Positions 10,340 to 23,916 of a DNA stretch of 64,000 nucleotides are shown here, piece by piece. Each line of letters opens with the position of its first letter. The stretch's first letter is position 1. Under the pieces are notes generated by a model. The model was given only the letters and a program-made list of their open reading frames with translations. It had not been told where the DNA came from and ran no database searches. A program made the translations under genes and the position numbers. Source of the stretch: Rhyacichthys aspro (Eukaryota > Chordata > Actinopteri > Gobiiformes > Rhyacichthyidae); assembly GCA_036850595.1 (NCBI GenBank), contig CM072151.1, positions 22,669,307 through 22,733,306 of the forward strand, given 5' to 3'.

Positions 10340-12420
10340 AGAAAAATAATAAATCACCATGTCTCACTTAGTTATGGGGAAAAAAGTGCATTTTTAGAAG
10401 TGGTTTGGGTGTGAATAGGCCTGTCTGACCTGTAAACATAACTCATTCCAGAGTTTTGGAGCAGCCACTGAAAAACCATAATCCCCACAGAGTTTATGTT
10501 TAGTGAGATGCAGCAGATACATTTGTGAGATCCATTTAAAACATGAGCAGCTGTGTCCTGAACTGGAGACGAGAGTGCAGTCTGGCTTACATCAGGATAA
10601 AGTGCATTGCAGTAGGCCTACTCATCACAAAGGCAATACTAACTGTTTCAAAATCTTGTCCTGTCAGCAACAGTTTAATTTTGACCAGTTGTCTCAGCTG
10701 GAAAAAGCTGAACTTAACAACAGAACTCATTTGCTGGTTGAATATCAAATCAGGGTCCATTTTAAAGCCAAGGTTTGTGACGACAGTTTGATGACAGAGT
10801 TAACTGACATCCAGGCTTTTACATGATTGATGCAGTCCAAAAGTGGTCTGTAGGCACAGAGGCGCTGGGTGCCAATAGGCAGGACAGGCAATTGCTTGGG
10901 GCCAGGGGGCCCCCAAAGGGCCGACAAACTTTGAATCAGCAGCAGCAGTGAGACATTAAGGTTTGCATTGACAGCGCGGTTGGCCGTCTCATACTCCCTG
11001 ACAGAGGCCCCCCTCCCTCGTGCCGTGCTCTCAAGTAAACAAACAGAAGCAGAGCACCGGTGCAGCATCATTTCAAAATGAAAAGAAGTTATCCTTCTGT
11101 AAGCCACAAAAGAAAGAAAAAAAAAAGAGGAAGAGGAAAAAAGAAAATAAGACAGTGGTGAGTGTATTAGCTAGCTTCTTGTGGCTTATGTAGCTCAAAG
11201 CGATGGCCCTTTATGCAGTTTTAACATATGTACCTGCAAAAGCTAACTTGTTTGCCTAGCAAGCGTAGCCTATTGTATAGGCTATGAAAAAACGGTCCTC
11301 TTAAACAATAGCTGACACTTTTTTTGTCAAATTAAATTTGTGTTCAGACAGCCAATGGCCAAGCTAAGAATGCTAAATTATTGACTTTATGTGCAAGTAT
11401 ATTGTGTACTACTAAAGCAACCAAGTTACTGTGTAGCTGTATGTATTATATGTTGTACTTGTCATGTTAAGTAGGTTTTGTGGTTTCATAGTACTAAAAA
11501 ACATTATTTTGCATTAAGCTATACAATACACAAATGTAATCCTAAAAACAGTCTGTCATAGTATTCTAGTGTTTTGAAACTAAGTTAAAATGTTGCCTTT
11601 GTTATAACACATTTCTAACATAATCATTATTCAGATGTACATTGTAACATAATTTTTTTTGTCTAGGGTCATTAGGAAGGTTTCTTAAACCGACTAAAGA
11701 TGTTACTGCACCCTCCCTTATTCCTGATAATGAAAACTGAAAAGTAAATATTTATCACACTGTGTTTTAACTTTTGAATATTTTCTGTGATATGATATGC
11801 CATCTTTCATTCTTATATGTTTGCCTTTAGGTCAGTCAACATCTACATCCAACACAACTACCTCCACACCTGATACCTCCACCCCTGGTACATCAGCCAG
11901 CACTACCCCATGTGAGCAGTCAGCCTCAACCAGTCAACTGCTGGCTTCCTTGATCAGCAGGAAAGAACACCATCACAAGCATCATATTCAAGTGTGTATA
12001 CTAATATTTAATCTTAAATTGACAACAAACACTGTTGTGCACTTTGTAATAAAAAAAAAAAAATTAAAAAATTTGGATTATATTTGTATGATGGTCTGAG
12101 GGCCCTTTAATTTTTTTTGCTTGGGGCCCCAAGAGACCCTTGCAGCGCAACTGTGTAGGCACGTTGGCCATTGCATTTCAAAGGTAAATAGATGTGGTTG
12201 TTGAAATGAGATTCCATGTTTTCTGAGGACTGAACCAAGTGGGAGCATGTACAAAGAAAAGAGTAAAGGTCTGAGGCACATTTCAGAGGCACCACAGAAA
12301 CTAAAAAAATCCATGAAATCCACAAAAAATTATTCCCAGGCTGAACCACAAATGCTCACCCAGTGATTCAGCCAAGAGAGGAGAACATCATGGTCTACTG
12401 CAGTGTCAATAAAACCATTT
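10340..12420. repeat. Probable older fish repeat split by a hAT insertion
   Basis: The flanks 10340-10848 and 12162-12420 read as one repeat broken at 10857-12153. The right part (tctactgcagtgtcaataaa) resembles wording at 46880-46900 (gaatgcagtgtcaataatag). I do not recognise the family and infer the link from similarity by eye. Confidence 0.4.
10857..12153 (+). mobile_element. hAT transposon with transposase N-terminal remnant and exact target duplication
   Basis: Both borders carry TGTAGGCA (10849-10856 and 12154-12161). The ends are CAGAGGCGCTGGGTGCC and CCTTGCAGCGCAACTG, partly inverted. Inside on + are fossil pieces of a ZMYM1-like hAT transposase N-terminus: MKRSYPSVSHKRKKKK at 11078, then GRFLKPTKDVTAPSLIPDN near 11676-11740, and a Ser/Thr-rich stretch STSNTTTSTPDTSTPGTSAS near 11836-11895. 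No catalytic RNaseH part is present, so the element is internally deleted. Confidence 0.88.
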
Positions 12421-15400
12421 TGTGCTTTGCCATTAGGCATTGGTTTGATAACAGTATACCATAGTTTTAAGACACCACAATATTGAAACCACTAACTCTG
12501 TGATATTCCACAGAAAGAAAGAAACAAAAAGACACATTTACAAAAGACCTTCTATAACAGAACTCTTATGTAAAACATATCTCAACTGTCCAAAGAAATA
12601 GACCTGTAACACCAGTGTTAGAAAGGGGGGTTTAAAGCCCTGTCTTGAGAAAATTATTATTATTTGCAAAAATGCCATGTATTTGACTCTTTAATAACAT
12701 TTGTCAATGTTCCATTTACCTGAAATCAAAAGCATTTAAAGTATAACCACAAAACAGTAAATGCTGCAGCAAACTCACATTGGACTTTAGTTTTGATATT
12801 GTGTACTCGTTAATGTGCAAATAACAGTGTACCGATGTTACAGGTTCTGGCAAGTCATGTTTTCTTACATGACAAGAGATTTTCACATAATTTTCAGGCC
12901 TTATAGTAAGAACTCCATCCACAGTCCCATCTGTGCCTGTCCCAAGCCCAGGAAAATGGAGTTTCTGGATAGCGGTTGTGCTGCATCTACATTGGCAGTG
13001 TTTGTGGTGGTCATAAGGTCATGAGGTTTTGGACGCTTCTATGCAGTATGTTACTTTATCACCTCACCTTCGGATTTTTTAGGTCAAATTCATTCATTTT
13101 TTGGTCACATAACATCCTAATCTAAGCTATGCCCTTAGGTGGATATATATATTTGTGAATCTGATTCTGAAAACGTCTCTGTCACCAGCCAAAAACTACA
13201 GCAGTGCCCCATTAATGTTTCTATTATGGCATGGCAGTACAAGAGGCTAAGACATCAGTCTATCTGAATAACAAGAGCACAAAGAAAGGCTTTAGCAGCA
13301 CCGCAGGGACAACCGTCTGATCTGATGTCAGGGCAGAGAGGCGAGTCAACTCCTCTGTGAGCCACAAACGTGATTGGCTGCAAAGTAGACTTGTGTAAAA
13401 TCAAAATTGTGCTGAATGTACTTTAATTGTGCATTTTCTTCTCATTGGCTGTTGATAAAGTGATCTCACTCTGTTTCTGTGAGCCACCACATACCTGTAA
13501 TGATTTTCCATGATCATTCTGTCTGCCTTCTACGATTTATGAGACACAGTTTAGGATTATGATACCATCCACTGACTGACACCAACCTGACTAATATGAA
13601 AAAGCTTTCAAACTTGTTAAAACAGTAGCACAGGTTCAAGTAGATCTTCCCAGAGCAGAGGCAGGGCCTGAATACAGTTCACCTCTCAATCACACTGTGG
13701 ATTATGTGTGGGCTTGCCCTTTGCATTCAGCTGCTAAACTAATACAGTTTTTTACAAACTAATAAAAGAAGACATCTCTCGATCCTATATTGAGTGTCTC
13801 ACCAGTATTCGTTGTGGATAAGACGGAGGAAAGAAAACCAGGGCAACAGTCAGGCTGTTATAATAATAAATTCTAAATTTATACTCCACAATGTTTGCTT
13901 GCAATAGAATGAAAACCCTGTCACAGTCCCATTCCACCCCCTCGGAGCTTATGGCTGGCTTTTTTTAACCAAACTTCATCGTTTTCTCCCAAAGACACCC
14001 AGGCCTTGGGTTGTCAGCCCTTCAAAAGGTCCCATTTTCTGCTGGAGGCTGGCCATGGACATCGCTGGAGGAGGGCTGCACAATGAAACAATTTGTTCAG
14101 AAGAAGACGGACCAGAAAACAAGTTTAGTTTGCAATCACTTTCACTTCACGGGGCTTTACCTCATTACATTGGGCACAAAAAAGCTTTGTTTTTGCAGAT
14201 TTTACAGCATTTAATGCTTAATCAAATGCATAAATATTCGCATTAAGAAACCTTTTGTATTACTTTGAAAACCCAGATGCTGTGCTCGTTTGGTTTCCAT
14301 TCTGATGTTATCTGATCTGTGAAAATTGATGCAGACTGGCTCCGCTGTCTGAGAAAAATAGAACTGCTGCGTTTTTCCCACTACGCTACGCAACGGATGC
14401 AGTGGAAATGCTCTCATTGAAAACAACAGATGCATATTTGCTGCTGAGTGCCTGGTGGAGTGGAGACAGATGCAGTGGAAATGGGGGGTTAGGGTGGATC
14501 TTCTTATGGAAGATCTCAGCAGATAAAAGTAGATATCAAAGCTTGGGCATGTCCTTGTTTGTTGTCTGGGTCATGGTAAAAGGCCTGCAGATTTCCAGTA
14601 GCACTGGCCTCTACATCTCCTCTTGAAAATCCTTGGGCCCGAGTTTTAAGTGGCTTATTCCCATCAGAATCAGACAATTAACAGAGGGGGACAATTAGTC
14701 ATTACCCAATTTACAAATTAGTCTCCTCATAGTTGGACATAGTATTGGACATTGCAGAGAGCAGAGTCTGCTCGCTCGTCAGCTCACATCACCTCAAAAC
14801 AAACAACAGCAACACCTGCTTTAGTCCACCCTGTGCTACAAGTGATTGGTCACAGTCCATATACAGGTGGACTCATGGAGTGTGAAGTTCACCAGTGGGG
14901 AGAGATTGAACAGCTCAATGTCCATTACTCATTCCAGAATGTCTTCCCCTTTTTACTTCAAGTTATCCTGTTTGAACATAGCTAAAAGATTCTAATCACT
15001 TCTTAGTCTTTTCCCAAAATATTCTTACACTTGTGGTGACATACTGAAACACTGTGTCTACACTGAACTCATGTACTCATCATTTAAGATGACTATGGAC
15101 TCATCTTTCTCCATCAAAGAGAACTGGGTGTTTTACCAGGGCCTTGTGATGCCTCCAGCTCATAGAGTAAGAGCTCTTCTCAGGCGTGCTGCTTCTAACC
15201 CTGTCACTCCTTTCCCAGTGATCCCAGACATCACCCTCATCAGTTTTAGCCAAACCTTTTTGGAGGGGACACATGCTGGAACTGTATCTGTATCAGCTTT
15301 TGCATTTATCTGTTGAGCTGAATGTAGCCGTAAGGCTTCCTTTTGCTGGCTTCTTTTGAGGGGAACAACAATTTGGATCAGTTAAAAGTGTAAATCCGTT

Positions 15401-15738
15401 GTTGAGTCTCAGGTGTTCTGTTTTCAGTGAAAGTGCAACCCAGCACCACATTTCACAATAAAACATATAGGTGAATGTATGCAATTGTTCCAGTGCAAAT
15501 CCACTCACACTCTCACCACACCGAGAAACCCCGCGTGTCATTGAGTGAGCCACATTTGTTACTAGGATTTAGCTACCTTCTTCAGGCAACCAGACTGTTG
15601 CTCAGGTGGGACAATCCTGGTATAGATTGATATGACTATGTAATTGGGCAAGCCCATGCGTAGCCATTCCAAATCTTCCCCTACGTGGAAGCTCCATCTT
15701 TCAGTGTGTGCATCATCAGAGGTTGATCGTTTGCAATG
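12420..15738. other. Gene-free stretch
   Basis: No coding exon, RNA gene or well-defined repeat recognised. Short open frames here have no family resemblance. Confidence 0.3.
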
Positions 15739-15746
15739 GCCTAGAC

Positions 15747-16212
15747 CAGTGGTGGGCAAACTAAGGCCCGGGGGCCACATACGGCCCATTGAGCTGTGTA
15801 ATGTGGCCCACTAGGCATTTACAAATAATTTATTTATATTTAAAGACAGCATATATTTCTTACTTTTCCTTTAATTCCCCGTACTTTTGCTTAAGCTATC
15901 ATTGTCACACAGATCAGATTAAATTTCTTCATATTTGCCATTATAGTGACCTTGAACAATGAATGGATGTAGTACTACATTTTTAATATAGTGGACAGAG
16001 ATATTTTTTTCACTGGAGTCCATTCAGTACCATATGTCTTATTTGCCAAGAAACTGTTGCAGTTTTCAAAGAATATAATATTAGCTGCCACTTTTCCAAC
16101 AAACATTGCTTTCAGATGTAATTTATAAAAGTTTATAGTTTTGTAGTCCGGCCCCTCTGTCAGATTTTAAAACCCAGTGTGGCCCTTGAGCCAAAAAGTT
16201 TGCCCACCCCTG
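15747..16212. mobile_element. Short hAT element (466 bp) with target duplication
   Basis: Inverted ends CAGTGGTGGGCAAACT at 15747 and AGTTTGCCCACCCCTG ending at 16212 differ at one base. The flanks are GCCTAGAC (15739-15746) and TCCTAGAC (16213-16220), 7 of 8 identical. No transposase frame. Confidence 0.88.
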
Positions 16213-16472
16213 TCCTAGACCATGGCGTAGAGTGGCCATATTTTGAAACAATAGTAATTCTATATATTTCTATATTCAATTCTATTTTCTTAAACTTAAA
16301 AAGGAGAAAAACAAGGACATTTTTCCATTTGAGAAGAATGGAGCGCCAGGCAAATAAGGTTGTAAAGGCGATGACACGCTGTGATAAAAAAGGTAAGTTA
16401 TGATTGGTAGAAAAGCCAAACAAGGCTATTAGAGGGCTGGGGTCTATATTGGTTAGCAAAACTTGTGATATA

Positions 16473-16842
16473 CCGTATTTTCAGGAAGAAAAAGTGACAG
16501 TGGTTTGGTGTTCAGTGGTTTCAGTACGCAGGAGGAAGAAAAATAAAGCAACTTGGTTTTAGTGCACAGGAGGAAGATGAATAAAACCATCAATGACTTT
16601 TCTGTTTTGTTTGATCAGCACTTTTACTGCCGTGTTACAGGCACTGTTCGGAAACAATCAGTTCAGGTATATGAATAAACACTTATGGTACAAAATCTTT
16701 CTATGTAAATATCTTATTTCTCAGCCTGGGTATCGGCGGCTTATAGTCCGGTGCGGCTTATATGTGACAAAATATATATTTCTTTAAAATTTTAGTGGGT
16801 GCAGCTTATATTTAGGTGCGCTCTATAGTCCGGAAAATACGG
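16473..16842. mobile_element. TA-flanked MITE, short copy
   Basis: Begins CCGTATTTTC and ends GTCCGGAAAATACGG, flanked by TA on both sides. It matches the longer element 62180-62943 almost base for base from gaagaaaaagtgacagtgg on, so it is an internally deleted copy that lost most of the left end. Confidence 0.85.
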
Positions 16843-16859
16843 TAGTTTGAAAAGACCAA

Positions 16860-18480
16860 TTAGACCAACTGTAAACTTCGGGCATGTCCATAACATATTT
16901 ACATGGTCTGCAGTGGATTCATTACATCTAATACAGATTTCCGACAAATCTCAATTTGTGCCTTGCACAGATTGATGACGTGTGACAAAGACTTGATCAG
17001 TTGAGGAGGAAGGGAACAAATTATTATTCAAAATTGGTCCATATAAGGAAGCTCTTGACAAATTAAATTGTTTTCTAAACTTTAACCAAATCCTTATATT
17101 TTTTTCAGCCAGGGTAAATAAGGGTATTAATATAAACTGGGATTTGTTGAAAATATACAAATATTTTGGCAAGACCACCATTTTAATAAGATTCACTCAC
17201 CCTGCAATGGACCGGGGCCCATCTGGCCGTATCTGATTTACATTTATCAAGTAGAGGTTGAAAATTCGAAAAAGTGCTAGTGATTTAAAGTAATTTTTGA
17301 TCATAATCCCCAGATACCTAAAGCCATCTTCTACTCTCTTAAATGAGAAAAGGGACCGGGGGAGATTTTTGGCCAGTTTATATATGGGAAATATTCACTT
17401 TTTTAAATATTTAATTTATAGCCTGATATTTGGCCAAATTAGTTAAGAATTTAAAGGACTGGGGGTATTGACACCTCCGGATCAGTCACATATGATATAA
17501 GAGCATCTGCATGTAATGAAAGTTTATGAGTTTGACCATACCGACTGATACCTTTGCTAATGGTTCTACAGTTATGTTGAATAAAAGAGGAGAAACTGGG
17601 CACCCTTGACGGGTCGCACACTGAAGTGTGTAATCTGGAGACTGAATACTATTCATACAGCACAAAAGCTGAATCCAAGCAATAAAGTTAGAATTAAATT
17701 CAAATTTCTCTACAATGAAAAACAGGTACTCCCACTCCACCTGGTCGAACGCTTTCTCCGTGTCCAGTACTACAGTGACGTCAGGATTCTTTGTTGAGGG
17801 AGATGACATAATATTAAGCCAGCGTCAAGTATTGAAAAAAGAGTGTCTTACTGGAGTGAATCCTGTTTGATCCAATGATCTTATTGATAAAAGAAGACAT
17901 TTTGGAGACGTGAAGCCAGGATTTTAGAAAGCATTTTGAAGTCTACATTTACCAAAGAAATTGGTCAGTAACTACTACACAGTGTAGGATCTTTTCTTTT
18001 TAAAGAAGTAAGGTAATGGATGCAGCACATTAACTTGGAGGTAGTTTGTCGTTACTGAAAGAATCATTATACATTTGGACTAAAATTGGGGTTAATAATT
18101 GGTTTTTAAAAATTCTGTAGTAAAGCCATCCAAACTAGGTGATTTACCATTAGGCATTGTTTAAATTGCCATCTTAACTTCTTGGATTGATATGGGGTTA
18201 CCTAGTTATGACAAAATAACAAATGTTTATTACAAATATTAGGGGATGGAGTTCTAGAGTAGAAATCATCTAGTTTTAAAAGCTGTTCTCTTATACATAG
18301 TAGGCTTGCCTCATTTGCTCTTTTATCAGTGGAAATGTATGAAATAATCTGTCCACAGAGAAAGACCTTGAGAGCCTCCCACAAGGTCCCACCACTGACC
18401 TCTGAATTATTGTTCAGTTCCAAATAATCTTGAATCTGGGAAGCTAGATACTTCTTAATTTATTATCTGACAGCCATTGG
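16860..18480 (-). mobile_element. L1-type LINE, ORF2 fragment
   Basis: On the minus strand, in element order, come GGTLWEALKVFLCGQIISYI (18340-18400), NGKSPSLDGF (near 18120-18160), a broken stretch, LDTEKAFDQVEWEYLF and RQGCPVSPLLFNITVEPLA (17540-17780), and MNLIKMVVLPKYLYIF (near 17190). These are the linker, RT fingers, RT palm and post-RT blocks of L1 ORF2. Stops and frameshifts break it, and the YADD region has not survived in frame. Confidence 0.85.
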
Positions 18481-18489
18481 GAGTTGGGA

Positions 18490-21010
18490 GAAATCCCCAC
18501 TTCTTAACAGGTGGACTAGTTGGGGAGAAAGTTAAGTCTATTGAATTCTATATATTTCAACAGTAAATACAAAATGAGGCTAACATTGGTGCATTTGGGT
18601 TTGTGCATGATTTTTTTTTACAGATATTTGTTGGGACAGGAAAGAGGGAGTGTGAAAGTGGGAACATTTGATTGAAAGAAGAACATTTAGTCATCCTACC
18701 TAAGTGTTATCCATGTGCACCTGCCCCTGGCCTACCACATAACCCAAACTCACTGTCATCCTGGCAAACTCTCACTGTCAGACTATCTGCCTCACTGTGC
18801 ATTTTCAGTGCAGGATATAACAGATTAGCGAGACTAAATATGTTTCAACACACACAAGAAATACATTAGTTAGATAATGAAAAGCCAGACAATTTGATAA
18901 AAGTGTCTTTGACTGGTTTATTGTTGACAAACAGAGAGGTAATATCTGGCTTGAGCCTAATGCTAGTGCTTAGCCTAAATCATAAAGCAGTGCACAGTGC
19001 AGCTCACCTTCCACTTTAGATCATGAAAATCTGGCCCAAATTTTGTGGATCCACCTAGGTCAAACTCAAAAAAAAAAAAAAAAAAAAAAGAAACATCAAG
19101 AAAAACAGAATAATTTGTCTCTGATAAATATCACCAGCCCTTTGTGTGACTCTTGTATGTGTGACTCTTCAAGAAATTGACTTCGAGACAATTGCTATGG
19201 AGTGTTATGAACTCGTGTCTTTTAACACAGATGCCTGGTTCGGTCTGACCCATCAGCATTGGCATTTTCATTAAAACAGGGCCAGCTCTAGAAGGTTAAA
19301 TGAGCACCACCTGAACCGCATATCACTGCACAGCAAATAAGCTGCTCATTAATGATAAGTTCTGAGTTCGGCACTTAATTCTAAAAAACTCTGTATAAAA
19401 CTGATTAAACAAAAATGATTGTGTTATATCCTTTGAGTCAGTGTTGTTTGAACATGATCCATTGAAAAAGTGGAAATGTTTTAAAAGCGTAAACAGTAAC
19501 TGAAGCTTCCCTCTAGAGAAAACAGGCTGCCAGAAAATATAATGATTAATAACTCAAGCAGGCCCAGACCAGTGTTGTTCAGTGTTCTTGTGCACAGGGA
19601 GGGGCATGCTTCAGTAAATGCTTCTCTGAATTGTGCTTCAGCAGGGGCTCAGAGACTCCAAAACAAGGCTCTCTTTCTCCAAACATTCAGACACTCCTCC
19701 TCTCTTGTCTGTGCTATGTAGCTGCAGTTTCAGCACAGACACTTCCAGTGGCAGCACTAGTTGCATGGTTGTGTGTTGTTACATTGACCTAATAAAATAC
19801 AGTCATTAACTTAACTTTATGCTTATCATATGCTACTACTCTGCAGATTATCACTAGCTAGCAAGGTGGGAGCTTAATCCAAGAGGGCAAAAACATCCAA
19901 GTTTCATCTAGAATGTGAAGAGAATTTTGTTGCTATGATGCAAACTGCAAGAGTCTCACAGCCAGTTCAGTCACATCCCTCACACTGATGTGTACTCTGA
20001 ACTGAGAATGTTGTAGATAGTAAACTGTAGTAAATGCTTGAAGAAGTTGTGGAACAATATGGGGTTCTTGGTCTGTTTAAATAGGTACATCTTGTTTTTC
20101 ACCAAAACCAAAGTCTTTACCTCTCTTTTTTATAGCTGGCTTGAAACGGTTGGTGACCACTGCTATAAATGAACCTTAAAGCAACTGCAAACTTGACACT
20201 AGAGAAATTCAAAATGATTACCTCAGTTTGGCTGAGGTAGGCCTTCTGGGGTACTGAGGACTAATGACCTGCATTGGAATTGCAGTGGCAAGTTAGTTGT
20301 TTGAGTCTCATGATGTAAAAGCTTTAGTGTTGTATAAGGCATATAACTCCAGTTAAAGAAACTAAACTGTGCAGGTAACGGCAATGACTTTCACACCCCG
20401 TGGCAGCTAAAATAAACCACAACAACCAAAAACAAAACAAAAAACGTGGACTAAAATGATACAGTGACATAAGCATATTTTGTGCCAATGTAACATATTA
20501 CCTTGTTTCTTTAAATGTATTTTTGAAACATACATCAACCTATGTCTTTATGTAGAACTTGCTATTTGTAGCCCTTTGCCAGATAAATATTTCTGTTCAA
20601 CAAGTTTGTCTTTATAATTGATTTATAATACTAATTGAGAGTTTAGGTGTGAACTCCTGTAACTCCTCTAAAATGGTCTTTTTCTTTCTGTTCTTTCAGC
20701 TCTTTGAAGAGAACTGTAGAGCATAAGAGGGAAAAGTTTGTGCGTTTATAAATGGGCCAACTCATACATATTGGCAAAAACTTTGGTATAAACATTTTCA
20801 CATTCTAGTACCATTTACCTTTTTCCAAATTAAAGCTGTCTGGGATAACTCTGACATTTCTCTTTACAGAGGAACCAAAAACATTAATTAAACCTAAATT
20901 ATTAGGCATTCAATACTTATCCTGTACAAACCCTTACAAACATAGGTCAACATGCGTGTATCACATTGTGAGAAAAGTCAAACAAGGGAGGAAATCTAGG
21001 AAAAAAAGAA
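18490..21010. other. Gene-free stretch with a poly-A tract
   Basis: No gene recognised. A pure A run of 22 bases sits at 19068-19089. Nothing else is clearly repetitive. Confidence 0.3.
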
Positions 21011-21559
21011 AAGAATGTGTTTTTTTGGCTGGTTTTCAGTTGAGCGCTTACTCACTGTGGCCCATTCCCAAGACTCCCCCTCCCACCGGCCTGCCTCTCC
21101 CTCACATCTGGAGTGTGGCTGCATGACTGCTGGTCTGCATGGGACAGCCGTGTTACAACTGGACATCAGACTTCACTGCATTTGGACAAACACTGTCGAC
21201 AAAGGGTAAAGTAGAGCGTGATTGTTCACACTTCAATGTATAATTATGGCATGGCATGCTGTTATGCTCTGTGGATCTTTGAGTGGCAGTGCATAGCTTG
21301 GCTTTTGACATTGGTGAAGACTTTATACCCACCAACTTATATTGATTTAAGTATATAATACTTCTAATGATAGAAGTCCTAAAGAGCACTATTTATATAG
21401 AACATGAGCACATTCTTATGTGGTCACTCAGGAAAAAAGTAGTCTCAGAGAAAACAAAATATTTTCATGCTGATTCACTTGGAATTGGGCATGGAAAACA
21501 GGTGTCGATAGAAAAAGCTATAAAAATCCATCAACCGTCTTCGTCTGCTTATCTGAGGT

Positions 21560-22990
21560 CTTGTCACTAGGGCAGCAGTCTAAGCAAAGATGCCCAGACC
21601 TCCCTCTCCCCAGACATTTCCTCCAGCTACTCAGGGGAAATACTGAGGCTTATTGGGCCAGTGGAGAGATATAATCTGCGGCGTGTCCTAGGTGTTCCCC
21701 AGGGCCTCCTCCTGGTGGGATATGCTGGGCCGATGGCATTCAAAAGGCATACAAAACATATGCCTAAGCCAAGCTCCACTCACTATCTCTAAGGGAGCGT
21801 AACGGTTAGTCTGTCTATCTCCTGTTCGATTCTTCCCTCACTTGTGAACAAGACCCCAAGATACTTAAAGTTCTCAACTTCAGGAAGGAACTCTTAGCCA
21901 ATCTGGAGCGGACAAGCCTCCCTTTTCCAGTGGTGGAGGTGCTGATTCTCACCACAGCCGATGCACGCTCGACTGCACACCACCTATCCTGAAGGTCCTG
22001 CTGCAATGAAGTCATCAGGAAAACATCATCTGCAAAAAGCAGACATGAAATCCTGGCCCCTGGCTACACCTAGAAAAACGGAACTGGTGACGAAGTCCCC
22101 TCTACCGGTAAAAGGTCTGACCTACTGTCTGCAGTGAACCAAGCTACTGCTCCAGTTGTACAACCTTTAGCAAAGGGCCCTAGACTCCACACTTCTGAGG
22201 AAACACCACAGGATACCACAAGGGACATGGTCGAATGCTTTCTCCAGATTCATGAAGCACATGTGGATCGGTTGTGTAAACTCTCGTGAACCCTCGGCCA
22301 CCTATATAGGGTATAAAACAGGTTCAGTCTTTCTCAACAAAGTCAAAAACTGCATTGCTTGACTATTCTCCTCTCTACTACCCTGGCATACCCTTCACAG
22401 GCTGAGGAGTGTAATCCCATGTAGTTGGAACACACCCTCTGGTCCAGTGGGGGGACTGTCACCCCTGTCCAGAGGTACTGTGTCCAACCTCCATGCGATG
22501 TTGCAGAGGTGTGTCAGCCAAGACAGCCCCACAACATCTAGAAACTTGAGGTACTCGTGCAAGATCTTGTCGACTCCCATTGCCTTGCCATTGAGCCCCC
22601 TTCTCTGCTCCTTGAATGGAAGTCATATTTGTGGGATTGAGGAGAAGCCCAACAATGGCCCCAGTTGAGGTCAGCAGTTTCTCACTTCCACTGTAAAAAA
22701 GTTTTGGTGGATCACTGCTTATGCTTTCTTAGAGTGGTCTGCCGGAGTGGTCAAGCCATAGTCTTTCTCCATGGCTCTGAACTCCTCCAAGGCGAGAGCT
22801 TTTGCCTCCCTTTGCCAACCCTATCTAGGCTGCAGCACACTTGGCCTAGGAGTTGCCTCAGGTTGAAGCTCTGCAGGAAGTGGAAGTTGAAGATCTCTCT
22901 GACAGGGGACTCATGTCAATGTGTTTGCTTAAACATGGTGTTCAAGGTAGGAAGATGGTAGGAGTTTGTAACCAAGCTCAATGTGGGTGA
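21560..22990 (-). mobile_element. L2/Rex-like LINE, reverse-transcriptase region, degenerate
   Basis: The minus strand contains MGVDKILHEYLKFLDVVGLS and WLTHLCNIAWRLDTVPLD (22395-22580), then HGITLLSL, and downstream MTSLQQDLQDRW (near 22000). These match the 'VDEI..EFLKALDVVGLSWLT' and 'DDV.LM' RT blocks of a widespread fish LINE. Many stops and frameshifts. The matching endonuclease part of this family is at 49930-50540 on the other strand. Confidence 0.75.
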
Positions 22991-23107
22991 AGGTGAGCTT
23001 CACAATTTCTAGTTGGAACCTCAAGCTCAGCCCCCATCCTGTGGCATTCTATGTTCCTGAAGCCAGTTACCATGTCCAGAGATCTGGTCATCGAGGCCCC
23101 ACTGTTC

Positions 23108-23255
23108 ATTTAAAATGGGGCGGGCTTTAAGCATGGTTCTGTTTTTCTGATTAGTTGTACATTTTGAAAATTTCATTGGTCCCTGTGGATGTTGGTACTA
23201 CTCCCTGAATTCTGATTGTATGTCTATTTGTCCTGCCTCCTGGAATAGAAAAAGA
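23108..23255. repeat. Dispersed repeat, copy A
   Basis: Shares aaaatggggcgggcttta, gtttttctgat.agttgta, ttcattg, tctgattg and tgtctatttgtcc.cctcctgg with 63636-63780 in the same order and orientation. The family is unknown. Confidence 0.65.
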
Positions 23256-23916
23256 AATAGGGTGGCTGGCCATGCTTAAATTGTCCTGGTATTCTAGAGT
23301 GTGTTCCTGTTTGGCAGGAACACAGGGACAGAGGGGCCAACTGTCCAAGAGCACCTCTTCAGGGCTTGGCCGTGAATCTGATATGTCGCAGCTGTGGTGG
23401 TGTTAAACTGATGGTTAAAAAGGCAATGGATTAATCAATCATTTGTAGGGGGTTGTTAGGCGTTGCATTTTCTCAGATATTTACCACTTTAGCATGATAT
23501 TTGAGATGGGTTTTTTTTTTCTTAAAAGGGGATTCAAGGGGATTTTGATTTATTAACTCAAAAATTCATGAGTGACATGGACCAAAAATTATATCTTCAA
23601 AGTAAATATCTTGCAGTACAGTGGTCCCTCGTTTATAGCGGGGGTTACGTTCCAAAAATAACCCACAATAGACGAAATCCGCGAAGTAGTCAGCTTTATT
23701 TTTTACAATTATTATATATGTTTTAAAGCTGTAAAACCCCTCACCACACACTTTATACACTTTTCTCAGACAGGCATTAACATTTTCTCACATTTCTCTC
23801 TTGTTTAAACACTCTCAAAGTTCAAACTTTAGCATCTTCCTCTGCCTTTTGGATGCGACCGCAGGTGCCTTTGTCGGTGCAGAACTTTTCGTCGACATTG
23901 CGGGTTTTGTCAGGGA

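Noticed and set aside
10503..11107. Open frames of 107 and 120 codons on both strands
   Set aside because: They fall in a non-coding repeat and run across the border of the hAT element at 10857; no protein similarity.
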